Assembly: GCA_019352135.1 (NCBI GenBank)
Contig: JABBNX010000012.1
Location: forward strand, 1-43,156
From: Pseudomonadota bacterium
GTDB taxonomy: Bacteria; Desulfobacterota; Desulfuromonadia; Geobacterales; Pseudopelobacteraceae
DNA: 43,156 nt
Direction: 5' to 3'
In this document: piece after piece, positions 8,250 to 18,735 of the stretch
How the letters are laid out: each line of letters begins with the position of its first letter
Position numbering within the stretch: the stretch's first letter is position 1
Position numbers and translations under genes: made by a program
Notes under the pieces: model-generated
The model's input: only the letters and a program-made list of their open reading frames with translations
Database searches by the model: none
Told to the model about the DNA's origin: nothing

Positions 8250-9134
8250 TCATTCAGCAACGATCTTCTGGCAGACAGGGGAATCCGGATCAGCAAGCAC
8301 AGCCGGGTTTGCATGCCGAGTAGCAGTATCTCCACTTCCCGCCGCATCTCTGCACAGCGATGTGTCAAGCAGGTGGCGCGGGTGAACATTTGAAAGGGCT
8401 TTCAACAGGCTGTTTTTGACATGCGGAATAGTGGCCTGCAGCTCTTCAAGCAGCTGTTTCATCCGCTTGCGCTGCATATCGGCAGTACCGCTGACAGGAC
8501 AAGAGCAGCAGACTACCGGCAACTGCGCCTGGCGGGAAAATGACATGATGTCTTCTTCGGCGAGATAGACAAGTGGCCTGATGACAGTAATTATGCCGTT
8601 ATCGGCCAACATGGACGCGGACATCGACTTCAGTGAGCCGACAAAAAACTGGTTCAGCAGGAGCGTTTCAATAAAATCCTCCCGATGATGGCCGAGTGCA
8701 AGCTTGTTGCACCCTAATGCTTGGGCGGCTTCATAGAGGGCGCCCCGCTTCAGGCGCGAACAGATCGAACAGTAGGAGGAGCCGGGACGGCGTTTTTCTT
8801 TAATAATGTCAAAGTGCTCACTTGGCACCATCCGATAGGAAAAACCGTTTTTCCGGAGAAAATCTTCGATAACATCGGTCCGGTAGCCGGGGTAGCCGGA
8901 ATCAATATTGACGGCGATCAGCTCAAATGGCACCGGAGCTCTCCTGCGCAGTTCCTCCAGCAACAGGAGCAGCGTGTAGGAATCTTTGCCTCCGGAAACC
9001 GCCACCGCGATACGGTCTCCCTTCGCAATCAGTCCGAAGTCAGCAATGGCTTTTCCGGTACCATGCCGCAACTTTCTAAACAGCCGATCATCCTTGAATC
9101 CTGCGGATGGATTTTGTTTGTTAGGGGTATTCAC
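8250..9134 (-). CDS. ttcA: TtcA-family tRNA 2-thiolation protein
   Basis: ATP-pyrophosphatase family enzyme that makes 2-thiocytidine at position 32 of tRNA, using an Fe-S cluster. The PP-loop SGGKDS follows IAVAV, and the family cysteines are present as YCSICSRLKRG and, further on, CCSCPVSGT. GHHREDFIETLLLN is the second conserved block. The start is set at a GTG (9134) four bases after the metX stop. An open frame continues into metX up to 9203, so the start is not certain. The C-terminus ends in a tail rich in small and polar residues. Close spacing implies cotranscription with metX from the SAM riboswitch. Confidence 0.88.
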   Translation of the reverse strand: MNTPNKQNPSAGFKDDRLFRKLRHGTGKAIADFGLIAKGDRIAVAVSGGKDSYTLLLLLEELRRRAPVPFELIAVNIDSGYPGYRTDVIEDFLRKNGFSYRMVPSEHFDIIKEKRRPGSSYCSICSRLKRGALYEAAQALGCNKLALGHHREDFIETLLLNQFFVGSLKSMSASMLADNGIITVIRPLVYLAEEDIMSFSRQAQLPVVCCSCPVSGTADMQRKRMKQLLEELQATIPHVKNSLLKALSNVHPRHLLDTSLCRDAAGSGDTATRHANPAVLADPDSPVCQKIVAE

Positions 9135-9138
9135 CGTT

Positions 9139-10236
9139 TCAGATCCGCTCAAGAAAATCGCGCACCATCGGGGTGAAGGTCTCATGCTCCAGCAGAAAAG
9201 CATCGTGACCGTACGCCGACGTAATCAGGTGATATTCAACAGGTTTGCCGAGCTCCTTGAGACAGCCGGCCATCTCTTCCGTTTGATACGGCGGATAGAG
9301 CCAGTCAGAGCTGAACGCATAGAACTGAATCGGGACCTGGACCTGGTTGAAGGCCTCGGCCATTGACTCATATCCCCAGGAAACATCGTAAAGATCCAGG
9401 GATTTGGCCAGATAAAGAAAAGAGTTGGCATCAAAACGATCTACAAAATTATAGCCATTGTAATTCAGGTACCGCTCGACCTCGAATTGGCCGAAGAAGT
9501 CAAACTGGCCGTCCCGTGCCGAAAACCGGCGTCCGAACTTGGCGTTCATTGATTCGTCAGAAAGAAAGGTAATATGGCCGATACCACGGGCCAGCGCCAG
9601 GCCGTCTTTGGGATTATGCTTGTATTCACCCTTGCGCCAGGTGGGATCATTAAATATAGCCCAGCGGGCGATGGCATTGAGCGAAATAGCTTGTGGAGAC
9701 GGCCGCGGTGTCGTGGCGAGGACAATCGCCGAGGCAATGCTGTCAGGGTATTGCGTCGCCCACTCCAGAGCCTGCATGCCTCCCATGCTTCCCCCCATGA
9801 CGGACAGTAACCGCTCGATGCCAAGGGCTTCAATCAGTAGTTTTTGGGCGCGGACCATGTCGCGAATGGTGACAACCGGAAAAGAGAGGTTATAGCGTTT
9901 ACCTGTTTTGGGATTGATTGAGGTGGGCCCGGTAGAGCCGAAACAGGAGCCGATGACGTTTGAGCAGATGATAAAATAACGGTCGGTATCAAGCAGACGG
10001 CCAGGGCCGACGATGGCATCCCACCAGCCGGGTTTTGTTTCAGAGGCGTTCCGTCTTCCGGCCAGATGAGCATCGCCGGTCCAGGCATGCTCAACAAGAA
10101 TGGCATTGGTCCTATGCTCGTTAAGGGCGCCGTAGGTTTCGTACGCCAGAGTAACCGGAGCCAGTATTCGGCCGCTATCGAGACGGATGCCGGATTCAAA
10201 GGTTATAGATTGTTCAGTGATGTAATCTTCAGACAT
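9139..10236 (-). CDS. metX: Homoserine O-acetyltransferase MetX
   Basis: Alpha/beta-hydrolase enzyme that acetylates L-homoserine with acetyl-CoA, the committing step of methionine synthesis by direct sulfhydrylation. The 365-residue protein shows [11 protein letters not shown], the nucleophile elbow [12 protein letters not shown], the acid DWLYPPYQT and the C-terminal histidine in YGHDAFLLE. The acyl-pocket loop reads [11 protein letters not shown]; many relatives have HALTGD there. The ATG at 10236 is used because it directly follows the leader terminator. The open frame upstream of it runs through the riboswitch terminator. Acetyl rather than succinyl specificity is assumed from the family, not proven. 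Confidence 0.94.
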   Translation of the reverse strand: MSEDYITEQSITFESGIRLDSGRILAPVTLAYETYGALNEHRTNAILVEHAWTGDAHLAGRRNASETKPGWWDAIVGPGRLLDTDRYFIICSNVIGSCFGSTGPTSINPKTGKRYNLSFPVVTIRDMVRAQKLLIEALGIERLLSVMGGSMGGMQALEWATQYPDSIASAIVLATTPRPSPQAISLNAIARWAIFNDPTWRKGEYKHNPKDGLALARGIGHITFLSDESMNAKFGRRFSARDGQFDFFGQFEVERYLNYNGYNFVDRFDANSFLYLAKSLDLYDVSWGYESMAEAFNQVQVPIQFYAFSSDWLYPPYQTEEMAGCLKELGKPVEYHLITSAYGHDAFLLEHETFTPMVRDFLERI

Positions 10237-10241
10237 AAAAA

Positions 10242-10270
10242 AGCCCTTCACATCATATGAGAAAGGGGCT
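10242..10270 (-). terminator. Terminator/SD-sequestering hairpin of the metX leader
   Basis: Minus strand: AGCCC (10270-10266) pairs with GGGCT (10246-10242), with further pairs around a bulged C, followed by six T and then immediately by the metX ATG. The Shine-Dalgarno GAAGGG (10249-10244) lies wholly inside the 3' arm. The hairpin can therefore stop transcription and hide the ribosome binding site. Confidence 0.75.
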
Positions 10271-10284
10271 GGTAACGGCACAGC

Positions 10285-10387
10285 ACACCTCTCATCTTTG
10301 CCTTGCGGCAGGATTTAGCACCTGGCGTCATATGACCGGTTGCTGTGGTTTCACAGGGCCTTTTCCCTCCACCACTCTCGATAAGCA
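10285..10387 (-). promoter_or_regulatory. SAM-I riboswitch (S-box)
   Basis: The minus strand shows the S-box blocks: CTTATCGAGAGTGG at the 5' end (10385), GGTGGAGGGA, GGCCCTGTGAAACC, CAGCAACC, AGGTGCTAAATCC and GATGAG closing helix P1 (10296-10291). SAM binding should stabilise P1 and favour the downstream hairpin, switching off metX and ttcA when methionine is plentiful. Confidence 0.95.
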
Positions 10388-10401
10388 GGTATAGTAGCGA
10401 G

Positions 10402-10431
10402 ACGATACGAAATAATGCCGTATTTTGTCAA
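10402..10431 (-). promoter_or_regulatory. Sigma-70-type promoter of metX-ttcA
   Basis: Minus strand TTGACA (10431-10426), 18-bp spacer, TATCGT (10407-10402). The predicted start lies about 10 bases before the SAM-I aptamer. Confidence 0.55.
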
Positions 10432-10677
10432 TCAAATTGAATACAAAGAGCGCCATCGCACCTCTTTGCCACGCAGTCAAATTGAGTAGAAAACAAGCCT
10501 GCTTTCTGCTATAAGTGCAACATAAAATCAGGGATTATGAGAATTAAGGAATCGAAAGCGCACTGTTGTAAGTGTCCTGCGGAGCACCAACAAGAGTTAC
10601 CTTTGATCCAGGACAGGGATCTGGGAAAAACGGCAATCTTGCCTGTTTTCCAAACTTTATGCTATGTGGAGATTTTT

Positions 10678-11712
10678 ATGAATCGATTCGTTATTAGTTT
10701 ATTTGTTGTTGCCGGAATAATGCTTGGCTGTGCCCAGAATCATTTCAATATTCCGGCCGATACGTTCTCTGAAAAAGTAAAGGTTCTTGGTGTTGCTCCG
10801 ATTTTTATTGATGCCGACTCAGACATTATCTACCCGCAAAAAGAATTTCTGCTGCCGCTTATTGCCGAACTGAATCTGAAATATGAACAACTGCTTGTGC
10901 GGAAACTCCAGAGCACGGGCAACTTCTCTGCGGTAACCCTGCTGGCTGATGAGCCAGGGCTCCGTTTCAGCTCACTGGTAGCGCGCCGTGAAAAACGGGA
11001 TGATGCCGGCATTCAGTACAACAAATATTTTTGGAAGAATGATGAAATCGGTACGTACATAAAGAAAAACCGGCTTGATGCCGTCATGCTGGTTGTTGTC
11101 AGTGGGTTGACAAAATCCAGTAAAATCTATTCCAGCAATCTGCTTGATTCTCTTGAAACCGACTTCAATTTTTTGACGATGACGGCGCAGATACTTGGCC
11201 CCGACGGCACCGTCCTGTGGGAATACCCGAATTTTCGCACGAGATTGTTAACCTATTACCCGTTGGTAAACCTGCAATATCCGGATTTTAGCGAGACAGA
11301 AGCAAACCTGTCCAAAAGGACGGAGTTACGTTTCAAGTCAATTGACGGAATTCGCCGAACTCTTGAGCAGAAAAAACGCGACTGGCTACACCGGGAGACT
11401 CAGGAGCCTGAAGTTTACGGCAGGCTGTTTGATGAAATGGCCTCGTTGATCAAACATGATAACGATAATCAAACAAAGGGAGGTGTGGTCGTTGACCGCA
11501 AATCGCTGCCGCTTTCGGACGGCTCACTAAAACCGGCTGAATTGCCGGTGCAGTCGGCTGTTCCCGGCCAATCGCCAGTTCTGGCGCCAGCAGCGGAAAC
11601 ACCTGTTCAAGCCTCTGCGGAAGTGCCGGCGGCAGAAAAAGCTGTTAAGGCGCCCGATACTCCTTCCACGGGACCAATCGAAATAGTTCCGGCCACCGGG
11701 AGTACCCGCTAA
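10678..11712 (+). CDS. Probable lipoprotein of unknown function
   Basis: Predicted 344-residue lipoprotein. A signal peptide, MNRFVISLFVVAGIMLGC, ends in a lipobox-like MLGC whose Cys would be lipidated; the next residues are AQN, so outer-membrane sorting is possible. The middle region is mixed alpha/beta, and no known family was recognised. The last ~60 residues form a low-complexity Pro/Ala/Val-rich tail (PVQSAVPGQSPVLAPAAE and similar), perhaps a spacer or cell-wall-reaching segment. An open frame begins at 10537, but the ATG at 10678 is chosen because of the signal peptide and an upstream GGAG. No terminator was seen before hisZ. Confidence 0.75.
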   Translation: MNRFVISLFVVAGIMLGCAQNHFNIPADTFSEKVKVLGVAPIFIDADSDIIYPQKEFLLPLIAELNLKYEQLLVRKLQSTGNFSAVTLLADEPGLRFSSLVARREKRDDAGIQYNKYFWKNDEIGTYIKKNRLDAVMLVVVSGLTKSSKIYSSNLLDSLETDFNFLTMTAQILGPDGTVLWEYPNFRTRLLTYYPLVNLQYPDFSETEANLSKRTELRFKSIDGIRRTLEQKKRDWLHRETQEPEVYGRLFDEMASLIKHDNDNQTKGGVVVDRKSLPLSDGSLKPAELPVQSAVPGQSPVLAPAAETPVQASAEVPAAEKAVKAPDTPSTGPIEIVPATGSTR

Positions 11713-11732
11713 TCATTTGTTTGTCTTTTATT

Positions 11733-11761
11733 TTGACATGGCATCCGGATTTTGCGACAAT
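11733..11761 (+). promoter_or_regulatory. Sigma-70-type promoter of hisZ-purA
   Basis: TTGACA (11733-11738), 17-bp spacer, GACAAT (11756-11761). It lies in the 140-bp gap after the lipoprotein gene. Confidence 0.5.
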
Positions 11762-11855
11762 GAGCGTTTGCAGCAATCTTTAATTGCTGTAACAGATTTA
11801 TACATCACCGGCGCTGATTCGTACCGGTGTACTAATGCACGCCCGGAAAAAATGC

Positions 11856-14458
<2,603 letters not shown>

Positions 14459-14518
14459 TAGTGACACCGGACTCTGAATAAGGAACAACCGGTAACCTGA
14501 TGTCTCAATTTGCTGGAG

Positions 14519-14550
14519 AAAAACCCCGTCTTTTCAGGCGGGGTTTTTCA
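14519..14550 (+). terminator. Intrinsic terminator after purA
   Basis: Stem CCCCG (14524-14528) with CGGGG (14539-14543), flanked by A- and T-tracts so that the stem extends, and followed by five T. Confidence 0.85.
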
Positions 14551-14599
14551 ATATGCTAAAGAGTGCCCATGGTGACGCATCTCTTTTCAGCCGGAAGCC

Positions 14600-14628
14600 T
14601 TGACCTTCCCGTTGCCCGGTCTTATAAA
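14600..14628 (+). promoter_or_regulatory. Sigma-70-type promoter of the MATE gene (leaderless layout)
   Basis: TTGACC (14600-14605), 17-bp spacer, TATAAA (14623-14628). The expected start point, six to seven bases after the -10, coincides with the ATG at 14635, and no Shine-Dalgarno is present between them. Confidence 0.6.
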
Positions 14629-14634
14629 TGAGTC

Positions 14635-15987
14635 ATGTCGCTCTCCATTTTTACCATTACCTCGAAACACCGTAAGCCGGTCTCAATCCGCCGCGATGTT
14701 TTTCGCCTCTCACTGCCGGTCCTGCTCTCATCCCTTTTTCAACGGCTGGTCTCCATTGTTGATGTCTTTCTGACCGGAGGTCTTGGAGCATCTGCAATTG
14801 CCGCCACCGGACTCGGCCAACTCTTGATGGTCACCACCATGACGGTTTTCTGGGGGCTCTCGACAGGTGTTACCGTTGTAATTTCACATCTGTGGGGTGC
14901 CGGACGGCGAAAAGATGCCGGGCGGGCGGCCTCTGTGGCGTGTCTGGTTGGTTTGGCGATGACGGCGCTCTGCTCGCTGGCCGGTTCTCGATGGGGGGGA
15001 GATATCGCCAGGCTGATGGGTGCATCGGGCAGTGTCCAGGAAATGGCTGCCGAATATATCAGGCTGGTGTTCCTCTGGATGATCTGGACTACCGGGTTGA
15101 ATCTCCTTTCGGCGATCATGCATGGTACCGGCGACACCCGTACCCCGATGGAAGCAATCATCCTGGTGAATATTCTGCACGTACTGCTCGCCTGGCCGCT
15201 GATATACGGCACATTCGGGATGCCGGCTCTGGGGGTTAAAGGGGCGGCGATCGCCATCAACAGTTCCGAGTTTGTCGGCTTCACCTACCTGCTGATTCAA
15301 GCCCTGCGCAAGAAATATATTACGTTCAGCCGCCCCGATTTCGGGCTTTTCGGGAGAATTTGGAAAATCGGCTGGCCGGTGGCTTTGGAGCGGGTCGCCC
15401 AGCAAAGCGGCCAGCTGTTCTACTCCAGCTTTATCATCGGGTACGGCACAACTGCCTACGCCGCTCACCAGATCGGCCTTTCGATCGAATCACTATCCTT
15501 CATGCCGGGAGCCGGTATGGGAATTGCCGCGGCAACGCTGATGGGACAGTCCCTTGGCGCCGGCAAGGTCCGTCGTGCGAGGATCAGTCACAACGAAGCG
15601 CTGCGGCTGGCGGTTGTTGTGATGACCATTATGGCGCTCATATTTTTCTGTGCGCCGCACTATCTGATCGGTCTCTTCAGCCACGACCCCGACGTGATCG
15701 AGAAGGGAAGCGTGTTTTTGAAGCTGGTAGCTTTCGCCCAGGTTCCGCTGGCACTATCGTTTGTGTATGCCGGCAGTCTGCGCGGCACCGGAGATACCTT
15801 TTACGTCTTTATCGTTACGCTGGTTGCCATGTGGGGGATACGGGTGGCGCTGTCATGGGTGGCGTCGAGTTGGCTGCACCTTTCTCTCTATGCCGTGTGG
15901 TCGGTCTTTCTGATCGACTGGTATTTCCGCGGCGTGGCTTTCGCCTGGCGGTACCACCGGCGGGATCTGCATGGAATAGTGATGTAA
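14635..15987 (+). CDS. MATE family efflux transporter
   Basis: Inner-membrane multidrug/toxin exporter, driven by a cation gradient, with 12 predicted membrane helices in two homologous halves. The halves carry matching loops, MHGTGDTRTPM (about residue 162) and LRGTGDTFYVF (about residue 382), as expected for the MatE repeat. The N-terminal half begins RRDVFRLSLPVLLSSLFQRL. Other typical blocks are GLSTGVTVVISHLWGAG and GMGIAAATLMGQSLGAGK. Length (450) is normal. The substrate cannot be deduced. No ribosome binding site precedes the ATG at 14635, and no better in-frame start follows within the first membrane segment. The gene converges on the helicase gene with a 31-bp gap. Confidence 0.92.
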   Translation: MSLSIFTITSKHRKPVSIRRDVFRLSLPVLLSSLFQRLVSIVDVFLTGGLGASAIAATGLGQLLMVTTMTVFWGLSTGVTVVISHLWGAGRRKDAGRAASVACLVGLAMTALCSLAGSRWGGDIARLMGASGSVQEMAAEYIRLVFLWMIWTTGLNLLSAIMHGTGDTRTPMEAIILVNILHVLLAWPLIYGTFGMPALGVKGAAIAINSSEFVGFTYLLIQALRKKYITFSRPDFGLFGRIWKIGWPVALERVAQQSGQLFYSSFIIGYGTTAYAAHQIGLSIESLSFMPGAGMGIAAATLMGQSLGAGKVRRARISHNEALRLAVVVMTIMALIFFCAPHYLIGLFSHDPDVIEKGSVFLKLVAFAQVPLALSFVYAGSLRGTGDTFYVFIVTLVAMWGIRVALSWVASSWLHLSLYAVWSVFLIDWYFRGVAFAWRYHRRDLHGIVM

Positions 15988-16018
15988 ATCTGTTTGACAC
16001 TGTGAGTATTCCTCTGCC

Positions 16019-18310
16019 TTATGCCCGCTCCAGCCCTGCAAAGCGCAGCATCAGTTTCTTGGGCCCGACCGAATTGAACCAGACAACCACCTTCTGTCCA
16101 TCACCTTCACCCTCAATTTTTCGAACGGTGCCGACGCCGAACTTGCCATGCCTCACGCGCATACCGAGATAGACGCCATCCTGCTCTTCCGGTGGTTCCG
16201 GGACAATTTCAATTTCGTCGCTGAAGGCGCCGGCAATAGCGGACAGATTGTGGGCCGGAATGACATTTTCTGGTTGGGGAATAGCAGCTCCAGCACCCCG
16301 CATTCTGCCTGAGGCCGCAAAGGAGCTTCTCTCCGCAGCAGAGGGATAGGGGGTGGCGACCATTGCGTGGGTGGAAACTCTGCCCGTGTCCCCCGAATCA
16401 TCCAGCAACTCTGGCGGTATATCCTTTAAAAACCGCGACGGCGGATTGCACTGCTCCTGCCCGTACAGGTACCTCCTGCGGGCATTCAGCAGGTAGAGCC
16501 GTTCGCGGGCGCGGGTCATGCCGACATAGCAGAGGCGCCGCTCCTCCTCCATGCCGTCCAGATCGTCCAGTGAACGGGCATGGGGGAAGAGGCGCTCCTC
16601 CATGCCAATCATGAATACCGCTTTGAATTCCAACCCCTTGGCGGCGTGGAGTGTCATCAGGGTGACTGATGGCTGGCCGGCCTCTCCCTGTTCAAGATCG
16701 GAAACCAGCGAGACCTGCTCCAGAAATTCGGACAGACCTGCGTCGGGGTTTTTTTCACTGAATTCCTCGATTGCAGCCAGAAGCTGCTCCAGGTTCTCCA
16801 GGCGCTCGGCGTCTTCTTCGTCGCGGCTGCTCTTCAGGCGATCCAGATAACCGCTCCCCTGCATGACCGAGCGGGCCAGCTCCGCCAGGCTGCTGGTGGC
16901 GGCAGTATTGCGAAAACCTTCCAGCAGAGTGATAAAGGAGGCGGCCTTTCCGCGTGGGCCGGCGCTCAGCAATCCATCCTGCGCGGCATCCCGCAGCGCG
17001 TCAAAAAAGGTGCCCCCCTGCCGGGCCGCCTGGAGAGAGATCTTATCGATCGTGGTGGTGCCTATGCCCCGGGCGGGGACGTTGATGATCCGTTTCAGCG
17101 AAACCTCGTCGGCCGGGTTGTCCAGTACCCGCAGGTACGCCAGAATATCTTTTACTTCCATGCGGGAGTAAAAACGGACGCCGCCGACGATGTGGTAAGG
17201 CAGTGCGCCGCCGACCAGCGCTTCTTCAATCAGCCGGGACTGGGCATTGGTGCGATAGAAAACGGCCGTCTCCTCCAGGGGCACGCCGCAGTTTCTCAGG
17301 CGACTAATCTCGCTCCTGACAAAACGGGCCTCTTCGCGGTCAGACTCGACCCGTTCATAGCGAATCTTCTCGCCCTGCGGGTTTTCGGTCCAGAGCGTCT
17401 TCCCTTTACGCCCGAAATTTTGTTTTACTACCTCGCCGGCTGCGGCCAGAATGGTGGCGGTGGAACGGTAGTTCTGTTCCAGTCGGATGATTTTCACGCC
17501 GGGAAAATCTTTTTCAAACTCAAGAATATTACGGATGTCCGCCCCGCGCCATGAGTATATGGACTGGTCGTCATCACCAACGACACACAGGTTGCGGCGA
17601 TCCCCCGCCAGCAATCGAATTAAGTTGTACTGCACCGGGTTGGTGTCCTGGTATTCGTCCACCAGTAGCCACTGAAAACGTTCCCGGTAATAGCTGCAGA
17701 CTTCGGGAAAACGGGTCAGGAGGCGGACTGTCTGGATCATCATGTCGCCGAAATCGAGGGCGTTGCACTTTTTGAGGCGCTCCTGATAAACGGCGTAAAT
17801 TTCGACGACTTTCTGGTTATAAACATCGCCTGGTGGGATGGGGCCGATATCCTCCGGAAAGAGGCCGCGATTCTTGAAGTCGTCGATCCGCCCGGAGACC
17901 GCTTTGACTGCAAAGCGCTTTTCATCAAGGTCCATTTCGGCGATGACGTCCTTCAGCAGCCGATCGCTGTCGCGGTCGTCATAAATTGCAAACGAAGATT
18001 GGAAGCCGAGATGGTGGATGTCACGGCGCAGGATGCGTCCGCAGGCGGCGTGGAAGGTGGATATAAGCGGTAGATTCCCTCCGCCCAGCAGCCTGCCGAC
18101 CCGCTCGGCCATCTCCCGAGCCGCCTTGTTGGTGAAGGTCACCGCCAAGATATTCCAGGGGCGCACCCCCCGTTCGCGAATCAGGTGTGCAATGCGGTTT
18201 GTGATGACACGGGTTTTGCCGGAACCGGCGCCGGCCAGGATCAAAAGCGGCCCTTCGCCGTGGAGCACGGCTTCTTTCTGGGGGGGGTTAAGATGTTTGA
18301 GGAGGTCCAT
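16019..18310 (-). CDS. ATP-dependent DNA helicase, UvrD/PcrA type
   Basis: Superfamily 1A 3'-5' helicase acting in nucleotide excision repair, mismatch repair or removal of RecA and stalled polymerases. The 763-residue protein starts MDLLKHLNPPQKEAVLH. Motif I is AGAGSGKTRVITNRIAHL; then VTFTNKAAREM (Ia), LLVDEYQDTN (II), VVGDDDQSIYSWRGAD (III), LEQNYRST (IV), VTLMTLHAAKGLEF (V) and CYVGMTRARERL (VI). A C-terminal Tudor-like segment with RVRHGKFGVGTV is present, as in PcrA/UvrD. The frame is open to 18508, but the ATG at 18310 begins the family homology. PcrA and UvrD are not told apart here. Confidence 0.95.
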   Translation of the reverse strand: MDLLKHLNPPQKEAVLHGEGPLLILAGAGSGKTRVITNRIAHLIRERGVRPWNILAVTFTNKAAREMAERVGRLLGGGNLPLISTFHAACGRILRRDIHHLGFQSSFAIYDDRDSDRLLKDVIAEMDLDEKRFAVKAVSGRIDDFKNRGLFPEDIGPIPPGDVYNQKVVEIYAVYQERLKKCNALDFGDMMIQTVRLLTRFPEVCSYYRERFQWLLVDEYQDTNPVQYNLIRLLAGDRRNLCVVGDDDQSIYSWRGADIRNILEFEKDFPGVKIIRLEQNYRSTATILAAAGEVVKQNFGRKGKTLWTENPQGEKIRYERVESDREEARFVRSEISRLRNCGVPLEETAVFYRTNAQSRLIEEALVGGALPYHIVGGVRFYSRMEVKDILAYLRVLDNPADEVSLKRIINVPARGIGTTTIDKISLQAARQGGTFFDALRDAAQDGLLSAGPRGKAASFITLLEGFRNTAATSSLAELARSVMQGSGYLDRLKSSRDEEDAERLENLEQLLAAIEEFSEKNPDAGLSEFLEQVSLVSDLEQGEAGQPSVTLMTLHAAKGLEFKAVFMIGMEERLFPHARSLDDLDGMEEERRLCYVGMTRARERLYLLNARRRYLYGQEQCNPPSRFLKDIPPELLDDSGDTGRVSTHAMVATPYPSAAERSSFAASGRMRGAGAAIPQPENVIPAHNLSAIAGAFSDEIEIVPEPPEEQDGVYLGMRVRHGKFGVGTVRKIEGEGDGQKVVVWFNSVGPKKLMLRFAGLERA

Positions 18311-18735
18311 CGGGATGTTGTAGCCCGTCGCTCCGTCAGCGTCAAGCGGAAAGGCAACGGTAATCGCCGTGAAAGAGGGTGCTATGAAGGCTTCCGGGAA
18401 ATTGCACTCAGAATGGCGGGATTGCACATAACGGCGACAAGCATGAATGGCTTCATAAACCATGCAAAAAAAGCGGCCGTACGCCAGCTCTTGTGCGAGC
18501 ATTGTCAAAAGGCTGTGTACTCAATCGAGTGCTATTAATACTCATAATGGCGCTCCAGATGAACAGATGAATCACCTTATTTGATAAAACGACCGGCATA
18601 ACGTGTTAACATAGTGAACAGAATGTGGTTGCCAAGCGCATTCTTCATAAAGTGTGGCACACTCCCTGCTTACAAAAATTACCCGCCACCGTTGCGGGGA
18701 ACTCAAAAAAGAATACGTTTACGAAGGCTGCTTCC
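18311..18735. other. Divergent intergenic region between the UvrD/PcrA-type gene and gltB
   Basis: About 425 bp with no convincing gene. The left 200 bp is an in-frame upstream extension of the helicase frame without family homology. The right part carries the sigma-54-type site at 18655-18670. A TTGACA on the minus strand near 18505 has no good -10 partner. Confidence 0.6.
18655..18670 (+). promoter_or_regulatory. Sigma-54-type promoter before gltB
   Basis: The 16 bases match the -24/-12 consensus closely. TGGCAC starts at 18655, and after five bases CTGCT ends at 18670, with the invariant GG and GC exactly 12 bases apart. The start point would be about 55 bp before the gltB ATG. No clear activator site was recognised upstream. 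Confidence 0.7.

Noticed and set aside
15360-16172. 270-codon frame overlapping the MATE gene end and the convergent helicase gene
   Set aside because: The MATE frame has clear membrane-helix homology over the same bases; this frame is a shifted, low-meaning read.
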